Below, piece after piece: positions 11,962-23,774 of a DNA stretch of 64,000 nt. The first letter of the stretch is position 1. The number at the start of each line of letters is the position of its first letter. The stretch is from Haematococcus lacustris. Lineage: Eukaryota > Chlorophyta > Chlorophyceae > Chlamydomonadales > Haematococcaceae. The stretch covers positions 2,163,476-2,227,475 of the forward strand of contig JASKMD010000005.1 in NCBI GenBank assembly GCA_030144725.1. Direction: 5' to 3'. The notes beneath the pieces were generated by a model, which did no database searches, was not told the DNA's origin, and saw only the letters and a list, made by a program, of their open reading frames with translations. A program made the translations under genes and the position numbers.

Positions 11962-14366
11962 CTCTTTGGACAGTGGCCCCACCGCCAGTTGCTTCAGCGC
12001 AGGGCTGTGCGGGCCAGCTGACCAGGCCTGCTCCCCTGACATGATGGCAGCCAGGGCAGCCCCCTTGGCCTGCAGCGCCTGCACCACCTGCTGCAGCCGC
12101 TGCTCCTCAGCCCTGGGTGGGCACGGAGTGGACAGCGCTGCAGTGAGATGCACCAGAGCCGGTTAGGAGGTGGGTGGGGAAGGATGAAGGGTGTGAGGTC
12201 AATAAACAAATTGGAAACCGGAGGGTGATGATGCAGACCAGCCTCCTAGCAGCAAATGAACGAAGGCCTGGTGGGCCTGGACATTGCTAGGGCATCATGG
12301 GTCAGCCATACCTGTCTGGGATTTGAACAGAACACCCACCCAAGAGTCAAACGGTTGCAGGCCAGTGTTGTTCCTTAATGCTATGGAGCAGCCCATGCCC
12401 TGCCCTCGACTCCACCGCACCTTGCTTCTGCCAGCTCCTTCTCTGCAGCTGCCGTGCGTTTGGTGAGGCGCAAGGTGCGCTCCTTGACTTCTAGCAGGGT
12501 GGCAAAGGCGGCCTGCCGGTACGGCACCTCAGCTGCTAGCACCTTTGCCCGTTCCTCCTATGGCCAGGTCCATATAGGGTCAGGGTCAGGGTGTTGGTCA
12601 GGGTCAGGGTGTTGGCCAGGGTCAGGGTGTTGGTCAGGGTCAGGGTGTTGGCCAGGGTCAGGGTGTTGACCAGGGTCAGGGTGTTTATAAGGGTCGGGGT
12701 CAGGTTGGTGGTCAGGGCCAGCGGTAGACAGTCAGTCAGTGTTAGAGTGCGCACCGTAGGGTCAGGGGCAGTGTTGGGGTCAGGGTGTCAGTCAGGGGTC
12801 AGGGGTTTGATACCCCATGGTCAGGGTCAGCGGTACCGGATTAATGTCAAGGGAGGAGGGGTCAGAGTGAGGGGTGGCTGCTGCATGCCACCAAGCAGAC
12901 AGGACTGTGGCCCTCAGCTGCTATGCAGTTAAAAGTGCAGTGCACAGTCCATGGCATGTGCAGCTGCACCTCTGCCTCTACACCCCCGCCATGAGGTATG
13001 CCATCGGCATGAAGCAAGTGCTGCTTGTTCACTCCCTCAAGCTCAGCTTGGCTCAGCCCAGCTGTTGCTCAGCGTGTTGCCCTCCCATCACAAAGAGCAC
13101 ACTGACGCAAAGAGAGAAGCAGCCCCCTTCCAGGCTGACCTGCTGACGTGCAGCAAGGCGCTCGGCCTCTGCCGCCATGCGTTTGCGAATCTCTACATTT
13201 TCTGCAGCTGCCCGCACGCCCTCAGCCAGGGTGAACTCAAACTCTGCCTGCAACAACGCCATGCAACAGCAGCATGAACATCATGGCATGACACATGCCA
13301 CATCGCCAACATTGCTGCAAAGAGTGAGCTGAATGGGACAATGACGACCATGCTTCCCATGCAAGCATGCCCATGCAGGTTGCATGACGGTAACTCTATG
13401 TGGTGTGCAGCCACACTGCCTCATGTCTCTCCCACCTGAATGCGAGACAGCAGGCCAGTGTAGGTGGTGAAGCCTTGCACAAAAGCTGAGAAGACCTGGC
13501 AGCCAGCAGCATGGGCAGCAAGGTAAGCCCAGCTGCCACTGCACTCAGCATCACAAGCATACTTGCACGGCTGGGTCTTGTGTCTGCATTTGCTGGGGAG
13601 GCGCGTCAAGCGGCGTGGTGGCTTGCAGCACCTGACGGTGGGCCTCTAATGCCAGGTTGGCAGCCATCAGGGGGTCCCGCTCTTTGGGCAGCACTGTGCT
13701 GGTGCAGGCAGCCTTGTCTGCCAGCCGCAGTCGCTCTACCAGCATGGAATCTAGCTCCTGTAACAGCCGAGGTGGGCGGCTGGCCACGCGTGGAAACACC
13801 TGCAAGCAGCAGGAGGTGGTGGTTGTGGGAACCACGTATGCGTGACTGTTAGGGGCTGTGAGGGTGGAGCAGTGCTGGGCTGACCTCCAGAAACCCAGGA
13901 TCCTGGGTGTTGACGTTGGGAGAATTGGGTCCCCTCGACACAGGGCGGGCTGTGTGCAAGGCAACTGTAAATGCTGTCTGCGTCTTGGCTGTTGCGTGCG
14001 CAAACTTGGCGCTAGCACCAAGCTCACTGCGCTCTCCCCGGGCGGAAAGCAGGTTACTGCAACATAAATGTCGCAGCTTATGAATACAGATATGCGCGCC
14101 CGTAAGAGTATGCATTTCTCACAGTAGCACGCTGTCGCCCGCTGACAGCAGGCCATCTCGTGACTCTTTATGATAAGCAGACATTTCCTCTACATCCTTC
14201 TCACAAACACCAATGATTTAGGATGGCAATGACACAGGTCGAGACGGGGCTGTAGGTCTCATGTAAACCCAGTGAAAGCAACATCAGGGTTCCACGTACC
14301 GTTTAGTTTGTTGAGCTGTCGTGCTTCCTCCGCATCCTTGCTTCAAGCGCGAATCCTCCTTGTATG
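11962..14366 (-). CDS. TSNAXIP1-N-domain coiled-coil protein, probable cilium protein (5' end incomplete)
   Basis: Mapped minus-strand exons: 14366-14300, 14056-13885, 13799-13632, 13495-13436, 13247-13140, 12557-12421 and 12112-11962, all phase-consistent. The protein has the N-terminal layout of translin-associated factor X-interacting protein 1: PGFLEVFPRVASRPPRLLQE, then a helix ELDSMLVERLRLADK, then AFVQGFTTYTGLLSRIQAEF. A long coiled coil follows (EIRKRMAAEAERLAA, KVLAAEVPYRQAAFATLLEV, EEQRLQQVVQALQAKG). Known members are ciliary or sperm-tail proteins. No in-frame ATG occurs in the first mapped exon, so a short leader exon is missing. The 3' end is also open: either a gtgggc donor follows 11962 or translation reads on to a stop at 11845. 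Only about 70 bp separate the mapped exon 1 from the HYLS1 start codon on the other strand. Confidence 0.7.
12577..12800. repeat. GTCAGGGTGTTG minisatellite
   Basis: An 18-bp unit (ggtcagggtgttggccag and variants) repeats about six times and then decays into scattered gtcaggg motifs. It lies in the intron of the TSNAXIP1-like gene between exons ending at 13140 and starting at 12557. Its core resembles the GGGTCA satellite in the Fanzor intron near 51.5 kb. Confidence 0.75.
14152..14280. repeat. Dispersed repeat, partner at 58310
   Basis: Shares the order ccatc-cg..ctcttta..acat followed by gacaca-g-t-gagacggggctg and aaaccca-tgaa with 58310-58410. The best block matches at 20 of 22 bases. 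This copy is in the first intron of the TSNAXIP1-like gene. Confidence 0.5.
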
Positions 14367-14436
14367 CTGTAAACAGGCCGACACTAAAAAGTACTGGCAC
14401 GTTTGACCGCGTTGACTGGCTGCTAGCCCCGCAGCT

Positions 14437-17400
14437 ATGATTGGATTGCAAGCTCTAAAAGAGCAGCTGCGTCTGCTTGGACATGAGCTACCGGATAGTC
14501 AGATAATGGGGATTCTTCAAGAGATGAACATTAGTGTGGTGGAGCCAGGTGGGCTTTCTGTTGAGAGCATGCCACTACGCCGCTCAATGCCGTGTGTGTG
14601 CCATGCGGTGCCAAGATGGATAGTCGTGTGCATGCAGATACTGCGGATCCTATCACCAGCCATGTTTCAGGCCAGCACTTTACCGGCGACGACCAGCAAC
14701 AGGCTGCAGTACACGACAGCCAGCCTCAGCCTCAGGCACCAGAGCCAGCAACGTCAGCAAGGCCCAGTCACAGGCCTTCTGCGCCACGATGGCCCATGCA
14801 GCCAGTCATTCCTGAGGAGGATGAGGAAGAAGCGACAGAACAGCTGACAGCTGGGATGTCAAATCTTCATGTGAACCCTGCCGCCCCAACCACCCATGCA
14901 CAGTCTGTTCAGAGCAGTGCACCTTCCTACGGCATGCAGAAGTTTCAGTCGCATGAGAGCAGTCCCGCCGCACACCAGGCTCTGCACATCAAGCATGACA
15001 GTGTTTGTGCAGAAAGCAAGGAGCCCCATGAATGGTATGGGCGGCTATCATCCCAGGTACGCACGCTCCAGCTGCCCTATTGCACATAATATGCTTGTAT
15101 GCTCCAAATGCCACCCCACACCCTTCACCACTGCTGCTGCTGCTGTTGTTCTTCTCGCTGCACATCTCCCATAGCCCAGCACCTTGCTCCCTGACATGTC
15201 AGCGGCATGGCCAGGCTAACCAGTTGCTAGCACAGCTTTGTTGCAGCAAGGGCATATGCCGCACTGCTGGCAGAGGAAGAGGGGTAGACTTTGAAATAGG
15301 AAGCACCACTCCTGCTTGCAGGGTCGCTGGGAGGGCGACCCTGCTCTGGCCCAGCCAGCGCCTGCAAGTACCACATCGTGCGGGCCGCAGTACATGCAGC
15401 CATGCAGCTTGGAGGAGAACGCAGCAGGGCTCAGGCCTGCAGGACCCCAGCCAGCTAGGGCCCCAGTCACTGCCACGTCCCAACCAGCTGCAGGGACCGG
15501 GTGGCTCAGCGCCACAGCCCCAGGCAGCGGTGCAGGCAGGGGTGGCTGGCTCCCAGCTGCTGCGCAGCAGGGCAGGGAGGGCTGTCTGGATGACGACGAG
15601 CAGGAGGATGACGATCAGGATGGCGTGGGTGACATCCTGGCCCGCTATTACGGAGCTGGCACAGCACGGGCAAAGGCTGCTGTGGCACAAGCAAACCCCT
15701 ATACCAAGCTCAGCACACTTGGCAGTAAAGAGCAACAGGGTGCCTGGCGCCATGCCACAGAGGATGTCAGAGCGTGTGACCAAGGGAGTTCTCAGGGGCG
15801 GCCCAGCCTGCTGGGGGCCCAGCCTGAGGATGAGGGTGCCAGGGGGTGCAAGCGCACCGAGGGGCCAGAGCCGGTTGCGGCCGCCAGAGCAGCAGCATCA
15901 CGGCTGTGGGGCCCTAGCCAAAACACTGCAGGCAGCGCCAGCTCCCAGTGTGAAGCAGAAGCAACTGGGACGGGGCCCACCTGCTCCCAGCCGGCACTCA
16001 ATGAGCATTGCCACTTGGCCAGGGAGAGGCCACGCCGCTACTCAGATGGTGCTGCGGGGCTGGGGCAAGGTTTGCACAGTCTGGCAGCTGGGAGTGGGGA
16101 TGGGGCGGCAGGCAGGCCTGGGCAGTCGCTGCTGAGGAGGGTGACGGGAGACCGGGATGTACCGTACCAGCCACTGACACGGCCGGCCAAGTACAACTGG
16201 TGAGACATGCGCTTGCCTGGCAGTCAGGCATGTGCGGCCCTTGCTGAGATGTGTCTTGCATTTAATGCTGCTCCTTGGCTAGCCCCCTGGCCTCACAAGC
16301 TGGTGCCCCTCATACACGGGCCGCTGCTGCTTGCATGGCCCAAACCAGCCAAAGCTTAGCCTAGCTCTATCTCCAGGGAAAGCCCAGCCCCTTCCTGCCC
16401 CGGCCCACTGCTTTCCGCCCTGCCTACCCCGGCCCTATGCAGCTGGCTGTAAGCAAAGCCTGGCATGGCTTTGCCCCCGCAGGGAGGACCAGCTCCGTGG
16501 TGCCGATCAGGGCCCAGGCAGCCGGCCCGGGCCAGGCAGTGTGGCCGGGCGCAGTGTGAGTCTGCAGTCAGTCCGCAGCTCCAGCATCTCAGGCAGCCTG
16601 GGGCCCCCTGGGGCGCGTGTGAGGAAGGTGGACCGGGTGGCCCGCTACCAGCAGCTGCAGCAGGGCTGGACGCGTGACAGGTGCGGGCACTGGGGAAGCA
16701 GGGGGCCTGGACCATGCAGGCCATCAAGCAGGTCTGTGAAGGCTGACATGTGCAGCAGGGGGTACGAAGATAGTGGTGCATGGCAGGCATTGTTGCTCAG
16801 GGTAGGTGCTTGCACAGTGCTGCGGATGGTGCACGCCCTCACCTAGGCAAGTGTTAGCTGGCCTGTGTGAAAAAGGCATATAGGGTGGAGAGCAGGCTTG
16901 GCGGATGGGTGTCAAGGGTACAGGCTCAAAGGGTTGTGGGGCCCTACCCTACATCACCCTTGTGTGTTGTGCGCTTGGCTGAGAAGGCTGGCACTCTGCC
17001 TGTGTCCCACAATTGCTGAGCCTTGCTCACTTGCCGCTGCCATGACACCACCACCCCAGCTTGGCTGCTACCCTCTTGCTGCCCGCACCTTGCCACCCCT
17101 AGCCAGGCTGCCTCAGCCAAAGCTGTCAATATCAGGTCAAATATGTGTCATTGATTAAAGGTCCCTTAGCACCACCACCCAGGTGTATGTATACTGGTAG
17201 CGAGTGAGACCTCAAAAGTAAGAGCAAGCACTCCACTAAACACATCAGTGAAGAACTCTGCTTGAAGCACAAGATAAGAAGGGTCGCACACTTAAGGTCA
17301 AACACAAACTGTGAACACTTTAAGGGCCTGGCTGACATGACTGAGACATGGGCTGTCCTTAGTAACACACATTTTAGTAGGGATGTGTTCAATGTTTTTA

Positions 17401-17938
17401 TGTTTCCGTTGCTGCTGGTGCTCTGCTGCAGTTTCCTGGCCTCCACGCACATTAGCAACGGAGGCAAGGCCAGCGTCGCGGCCGCACCCAAGAAAAACGC
17501 AGTGGCCACCAGCCGCAAGCCCCTCAATTTCCATGCCTACTTTAAGGCCATGCACGCTGCAGAAAGTGCAGAGCAAGCCATGCTGCTGAAACTGGTAAGG
17601 GTGGTGGTGGGTGGAGGGCCAATGGTCTTGTAGAATTACAGCGATGAGAACAGCATAATCCCAGTTGGCATTTCAGGTGTTGTAGAGGACCTGGTGTTTG
17701 TGCATCTGGTTGGGTTCCGATTTCTCTATTCCTAGTGTTGGCCCCTACTCTAAGGGGTTGTCCGCACTTTCCAGGTCCGGCACTGCAAGCTGTGGTCAAT
17801 GCATGTCTGCTGCTGCAGTCTCGCGCCAAGACATCGCACGACCTGGCCCCTGGCTCGCAGTTTGTGGCGCCAGACGCAAAGCGGCGAGACGCGTTGCGAT
17901 GGGAAACCCGCCAGCGTTTGCAGACAGGCCGCGACTGA
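14437..17938 (+). CDS. HYLS1: HYLS1 centriolar protein (hydrolethalus syndrome 1 homologue)
   Basis: HYLS1 is a conserved core centriole protein needed for cilium formation. Six exons join in phase to 629 residues: 14437-14548, 14638-15056, 15322-16199, 16483-16680, 17432-17594 and 17819-17938. The N-terminus has the short helix LKEQLRLLGHELPDSQIMGI seen in many HYLS1 proteins. A long low-complexity, acidic middle follows (EEDEEEA, DDDEQEDDDQDG). The HYLS-1 box spans exons 4-5 near residues 515-560 (RKVDRVARYQQLQQGW then SFLAS), followed by RKPLNFHAYFKAMHA. The C-terminus is APDAKRRDALRWETRQRL, the conserved end of the family. The apparent stop after PAKYNW is the gtgaga donor of exon 3. The gene is divergent from the TSNAXIP1-like gene with a very short shared upstream region. 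Confidence 0.9.
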
Positions 17939-19142
17939 AATGTCCAAGATTGTGTGTTTGCTGCTCACCGATTACCGGGGTTTGACAAATGAATAGCGAG
18001 TTAAATAGTTGATAAATAAACAATGGGCGATTTGTTTGCTTACCGCATTGTTGGGCCGGCGTACACCAACTTACGCTTGCAACCTCCTGCCGAACACTGT
18101 TTGTGTCGTGTCGCTCCGCAACACTCGTGTGAAAGTCTCTCCGTCCACCACCGGACACCTCGTCAACTCGGCACAGCACACGCCGAGCGCGCGCCTTGCG
18201 ATGCGCAGCCGCCCTGAGCGATGGACTCGCGTCAGTGTATGAGCCCAGTGTATGAGGCAGGTACTCCCGGCAGCCTGCCTACCTGCAGCCTGCCTACAGC
18301 CCGCCCATCTCCTCAGCCGCAAAACCCGGCATAATTGCATTGATAAGGGCGTCCCACCTTCGCCATGCTGCCATTACCGTGATAGGGTGTTCAGCCGGCA
18401 CCGGCCCCCTCCCTTCAACCGCACCCAGCGTCTGGGCCTCAAGCACGACTTGCACACCCCTGAGCCCTCCCTGCCACCCAAAACCACACAAGCGCTCCCA
18501 GCCTCCCAGCCCCAGCCCCCCCGTCGCCTCCCCTCCCCCATGCCCTCTCAATCCAGGATAAGGCTGAGCTGGAGGTAGCATCAGGCAGCAGGGCCAGGGA
18601 GGTGGAACAGGAGACAGCTGTGGCTGGGGAGGCTGAGGCAGCCAAGGGCAGGTGGAGGGCGCACCCCTGGCCAGGAGGCAGCCTTTGAGCTGCGCACTGA
18701 GCACCGGCGTAACACCACCACTCACTGTGTCAAACGGTGTGATATTGTGGCAGCGCTAGAGTTTGCGTCAACCTTGAAGCAGCGTGGGGCGATGGGCATT
18801 GGGCGCAGGCTGGCATGCCTGGCCTGGATTGGCCTGCTGCTGCGGCGGTACGACGGCATGGAGGATGTCATCCAGGCTGATATGACCTTGACTGCCATAA
18901 GGTGTGGTGCGCCTGCTAGACGACGTGTCCAAGCCCAAGGAGCCTGCTGAGCCTGGTGCTTGCAAACTATTCCGCGGCGTGCCACACTGCCAGCCACACG
19001 CCTTCAAAGGGGCACCAACCTCACGCAACAGATGAGCGATAAGATGGCTTACGCAACAGATGAACGACATAGCTCCGAAACCTGAGGTGGACAAGCCTGT
19101 AAACTTATGACCTTGTCATGCAAGTGAAGAGCTACACCGGCG
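17939..19142. other. Intergenic region with an orphan coding-like segment
   Basis: On the plus strand from about 18666 to 18902 one frame reads without stops and has an ordinary composition (includes RRCDIVAALEF-like text, AALEFASTLKQRGAMGIGRR and LLRRYDGMEDVIQAD; the reading frame continues upstream into EAAFELRTEHRRN). It has no start codon context and no neighbour exons I could connect. It may be a fragment of a mobile-element protein or an undetected gene. The remainder shows nothing I can support. Confidence 0.3.
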
Positions 19143-22100
19143 CTACACCGTCGCTTCAGAGAGGCTGACTCGCTCTGTGTGCAGCTTGAAGCCTGGGGGA
19201 ATGAACCAGGGGCTGAGGTCTACTCCTGCTTCTCTTAGCTGCTCAGTGCGAGGCCGAGTGTAGTCCAGGAGGGCAGCATGCAAGTGACCATTGGACACCA
19301 GCATGCTGCGGTCAAACACGCTGCGTTGCGGCAGAGGAACAACACCCAGGGCAGCACGGTCAGGCGCAGTGGGAATCACACAAGGCACCATGGTCAGGCA
19401 CTATGATCAGGCACTATGATCAGGCACTGCGCAGACACAAGCATGGCGTTCAGAGTAAGTATGGGTAGTGGTAGCAGCACCATTGAAAAGCATAGTAAGA
19501 GCAACATCACAATTACAGCAGGCATGGCCTCTGATGACGGTGGCGACGACGATAATGATGAGAGGGAGTGGTGGCAGCAGCTACGGCAACAGTGGCAGCG
19601 ACTACAGCAGCTGTAGCTCCAATGGCATCAGTAGTAGCAACTGTGCGGTGGCAGCAGAGCACCAGCAGCAGCAGGAGAAGCAGCAGCAGCAGGACCAGCA
19701 GCAGCAGCAGCTGACCTGTAGGGTTGCCCCTCCATGGTGCTGCAGTGACCGCCCGCCTCCTGTAGCACCACCACCCCGGCTGTGACGTCCCAGGGCTTCA
19801 GCCGGTACTCCCAGTAGCCATCCACAATGCCTGCCACCAGGGGCACCGCACCCAGCTGCTGGAGGGCTACAGAGCTCAGCGGGGCCCTGGTGGTGGACAC
19901 ACAGTGCCTGGTGGTGGTCACACAGTGCCTGGTGGTGGTCACACAGTGCCTGGTGGTGGTCACACAGTGCCTGGTGGTGGTCACACAGTGCCTGGTGGTG
20001 GTCACACAGTGCCTGGTGACAGTGCAGCTGATGGTAGTGATGATGGTGCATAGTGGTGGTGGTGGTGGCGATGGTGATGGTGGTGCTATTGATGGTGATG
20101 GTGATGATGATGATGATGATGATAATGGAGTCGATGATGGTGATTGTGATGATGGTGTTGGTGATGGTGATAATGGTGGTGATGATGGTGGTGATGATGG
20201 TGAGGCATGGCAGGCACGCTAGATGGAAGTCGGGGTGCAACAGCTAGGGCATCAGATAGGGGTAGGGCTGGCCTCCTCCACACAAGCAGCAGCAACAGAG
20301 CTGCCCAGCTGCCTTGCACGGCCTGCCCAGCTTGCAGCCATGTCCAGTTTTCTCTGGCCACCAACCCACCCCTTACCCCCTACCCAGGCCCCTAGCCCAC
20401 CCTTACCCCTACTCAGACATGGCCCTGACCCTGTTCCGCCCACTACTGCCCACACCCCTGACCCCGTGTCGCCCAATGCTGCCAGCACCCACACCTAAAG
20501 CTACATGGCACAGGTCCACGGCAGCAGCCCCTAGGCGCCTCACGCCTTGACTGACGTCTGTCAGCTCCTTGAACAACTCCATGTTGGCGGACCATGCTGC
20601 ATCATGCTCGTAACCAAACCCTGTGACCTGCACCAACAAAGCACCAGATAGAACACACTTTGCTGGTGATGCTAATGATAATCATTCGCATTTGCTGCTG
20701 CTGCCGCTGCTGGTGGTGGCATTGACCCCAGCCGACCTTCCTACCTCAGCACATTGTGCAGTGGGCTGAGGGTGACTACCTGCTCACCAGCAGCGATCTG
20801 TTGATGGTGGCCACCTCACTGACCCGGATGGGCTGATCATTGCAGAAGGCACCACCTCCTTTGTGGGCGGTAAACCTGATATTAATATGACAGCAGCAGC
20901 AACAACCGCAGTGGCAACAGCAGCAGCAGTGGCAGCAGCAGCAGCTGCAGCAACAGTGGCAGCAACAGGCCCAGCAAACACTGCGGTGGCAGCAGCAGCT
21001 GTAGCCTGAGCATGCCCAGCAGTAGCCGTGGCAGCCGCAGTGGCAGCATCAACAGCAGCAGCAGGCCCAGCAACAGCCGTATTGGTAGCAACAGCTGCAG
21101 CAGTAGCAGCAGCTGCATGCCCAGTGGACCATTATGTCCGCCATGTGTGCCAGCTGCCAGGCAGCCTTGCACCATGCTCTGCAGAACAAGAGGCAACACG
21201 GCCACTGCACAGACTCTACTGTGTGCTTAGAGAGAGAAGCAGCCAGAGGCATGAGGGGGAGCAGAACTGCGCAGGCAGTTCCACGTGCCTGGGCCACTCC
21301 TGACGTTCTCAAATAAGCACCTAAGTTGAGCCACTTGGTTCCAGAAAACAGTGGAGTCTCACAACGGGTTGGCTGCTCGGCAAGCAACTCATACCCATGG
21401 CGTCATGCCATGGTGCCAGCACCAGGAGCAGCAGGGCATCCCTGGACTCATGAAGAAGCCACTCAATGAGGAAGCGCTTGGGTTCCAGGTAATCGACCCA
21501 CACCGCTTTCCATATTGAATGAGTTATGTTCGACTGTGCAGGCGGTGGTGACATGGAGTGGGGTGTGAGATTTTGTGCATCACACACCGACGAGTGCTCC
21601 ATGCATGAGGTCCTCCCAGGAACTCCACCACACAGCCGGCCACGGGCTTTGCTTTGTGTAGTACACCCACTGATACTGCAGAGCAGCATCATTACCTTCA
21701 GAGAGGGTGAGCAAGCAGCTCCACACAGCAAGGCAGCAGCAGCAGCAGGAGCAGCAGCAGCAGGAGCGGCAGCAGCAGCAGCAGGCGACAGCTTAGCCAG
21801 CAGTGAGAGCAGTGGGAGTAGGGCCATCAGGCACCAGGCACACTAGCTACCTGAGCTACCCACCTTCCTACCTATTTTCTACCTACCTTGCCTACCTGAG
21901 CTGTGGGTCCAAGCGGGCAGCATTGCATGCATAAACCTACTGCAGCTGCCATGCATCCTGGCATGCATTGCCCCATGCAACATGAGCAGGTTGGTTGTGC
22001 CAGCCTAACAACTAGCAATGGTGCCAGCAGTGCTTCATCAAGCCTGAACAATTGCCGGCCATTATGGCAGCCAGCGTCAGGCCTTGCATTGCAGTAGGGG

Positions 22101-23128
22101 CAGGCCCCTCCCCCTGCTTCTGATCACCTAAGTTCATAGGCGGTGCTCACTCACTTGGTGGCTCCCTAACTCTTTTTTTAAGCTATGCATGCATGGTCTA
22201 TGCTCACCTGCATGTGCATGAGCTGCATGCTCATCATGGCTATCACACCAACCTTCACGTCCAACGTGGCCCTGCAGACCAGCTGTCTGTCCGCCCTTTG
22301 GCATGGACCTGCTCCTGTGCCTGCCTATGGCCACCTTGACCCTCCAGGGGGCCTGTCCTGTGCCTGCTGTCGCCTGTGCTGTGAGCCGTGAGCCTGCTGG
22401 CACCTAAGCTGTGAAACCTGTGTGACGTCAGTGACCTGTGTGGCCATGTGCATGCCCGTCAGCCTGTTGTCTGCCTGATGTGCCTGTGCCCGGCTACCAA
22501 GTAGGGCCACTGGCTGTGGGCACCCACCTGCAAAGGCTGGGTATGAGTGGGCAAAGTTAGTGGTCCCATCAATGGGGTCGACCTGCAACACAAAGAGATC
22601 CAACCCACTACCTCACCCAATGTTTGGGATGACCTGATTCTAGCTGTGCTTCAGGTCAGCCCCTTGGTGTAAGGTGTGGTGGAATGCTGGGTCACATTGC
22701 CACTCACCACCCACAGATAGTCTGACTCCTTGCCCCCACCGACTCCACCCTCCTCTCCCAGCAGGCCGTGGTCTGGGAAGGCGCCACGCAGAACTGCCAG
22801 CACGGCCTCTTCACTGGCCTTGTCCGTCTCAGTCACCAAGTCAGTGGCGCCTTTGAATGTTACAGTCCGGGGCTTGTTTAAGGCGTCGGTCACGACCTGA
22901 GTTGAAGTGCCGGCAAATCGTGCGGCCATCGTCCAGGGGTTGGTATACAGGCAGAAGGCAGTGAGCAAAAGGCTGTACCGAGGCTCCCGCATCGGCTGCC
23001 GCGCGAGCGACACGCAATAGCTCAGAATACTCTAAGGACCCCGTTGCTCGCGCCCTGACGTTTCGCAGCGGGATGCTGTGCCTCCTACTTGGCCATGAGA
23101 AAGCATGTCGATGACGCGCTGCGTGCAT
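19143..23128 (-). CDS. IMPL1: Plastid inositol-monophosphatase family protein, IMPL1 type
   Basis: Mg-dependent phosphatase of the inositol monophosphatase family, closest in residue pattern to plant plastid IMPL1. Eight exons join in phase to 331 residues: 23128-22979, 22896-22708, 22582-22528, 21675-21588, 20875-20788, 20627-20495, 19830-19716 and 19320-19143. An Arg-rich transit-like leader of ~30 residues precedes SLEYSELLRVARAAADAG. Catalytic motifs are complete: DLVTETDK (~70-77), GEEGG (~97-101), VDPIDGTTNF (114-123) and WDVTAG (247-252). Other strong family matches are AVSVGVLHKAKPVAG, VVEFLGGPHAWSTR, TGFGYEHDAAW, GVRRLGAAAVDLCHVALG, VFDRSMLVSNG and the end DLSPWFIPPGF. Introns 3 and 6 hold simple repeats. 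Part of exon 4 recurs at 27616 as a pseudo-exon. The substrate in algae is not shown by sequence. Confidence 0.93.
19901..20016. repeat. 21-bp minisatellite in IMPL1 intron 6
   Basis: The unit cctggtggtggtcacacagtg repeats about five to six times, followed by 170 bp of imperfect gatggtgatg repeats to about 20210. It lies between the exons at 20495 and 19830. Confidence 0.85.
20881..21120. repeat. CAG/CAA-rich simple repeat in IMPL1 intron 4
   Basis: Imperfect gcagcagcaacagtggcag-type repeats fill the intron between the IMPL1 exons ending at 21588 and starting at 20875. Reading frames through it (poly-Ala, poly-Ser, poly-Leu) exist on both strands and are not genes. Confidence 0.75.
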
Positions 23129-23774
23129 CTCTGGTGTACGCGTGTTAGTAAATGAAGATCGTGAAGCGTCAGGGCGACATGGGCATCACCACCGATACTC
23201 GATGCGATTCCTGCGTGAAGGATGAGGTTGGGTGACACTGCGAGTAGTCAAAAGCGTCAATAATTGGCTGCATGGTGATGCAGTCCCCGCAACCAGGATT
23301 AACATCAATAACGCCATCAGCATCAGCGCCGAGAACACGACATGCCACAAACTTACATGGATATGGGAGCCACTACCTCCTAGCCTTTCCGCGGCTCCAT
23401 GTCTCCCGGCCCTTGTGCCCCTTGGACTTCCTCGAGGAAAGCCTGAGAAGCCGTGACTTCCTGAGAAGCCGTGACTTCAGTTCTTTCAATTAGCTGCGCG
23501 CTCCTGCTCCTTGCGTTGCTCAATTGTCCTCGACAGTGTGCACACCCCCAGTTCATACTTTGGGCCGTCCTACCAGCCTTCCCAGTCCTACCAGCCTTCC
23601 CGCTGCAGCCACGTTGTGATACATAAGCAGCGTCATTGAACCGGGGCAGACCCCTTTCACTCGTACATACAAGCGCATAGCGCACCGTCCCACCGCACAA
23701 CAGGGAAGAAAATGCCAAATTCATAGTTACTTCAGCTCTAGCCCGAACGACGAGGAGCCTGGGAACCTCCCGCC
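23129..23774. promoter_or_regulatory. Divergent intergenic region between IMPL1 and the homeobox gene
   Basis: About 650 bp separate two divergent start codons, so both promoters should lie here. A direct repeat gagaagccgtgacttc occurs twice near 23447-23478. No coding segment is supported. Confidence 0.4.

Noticed and set aside
16331..16846. 171-residue plus-strand reading frame near 16.4-16.8 kb as its own gene
   Set aside because: Its only protein-like part (16483-16680) is exon 4 of HYLS1; the ends are intron.
20881..21205. Poly-Ala, poly-Leu and poly-Ser frames around 21 kb
   Set aside because: Products of CAG/CAA repeats inside an IMPL1 intron.
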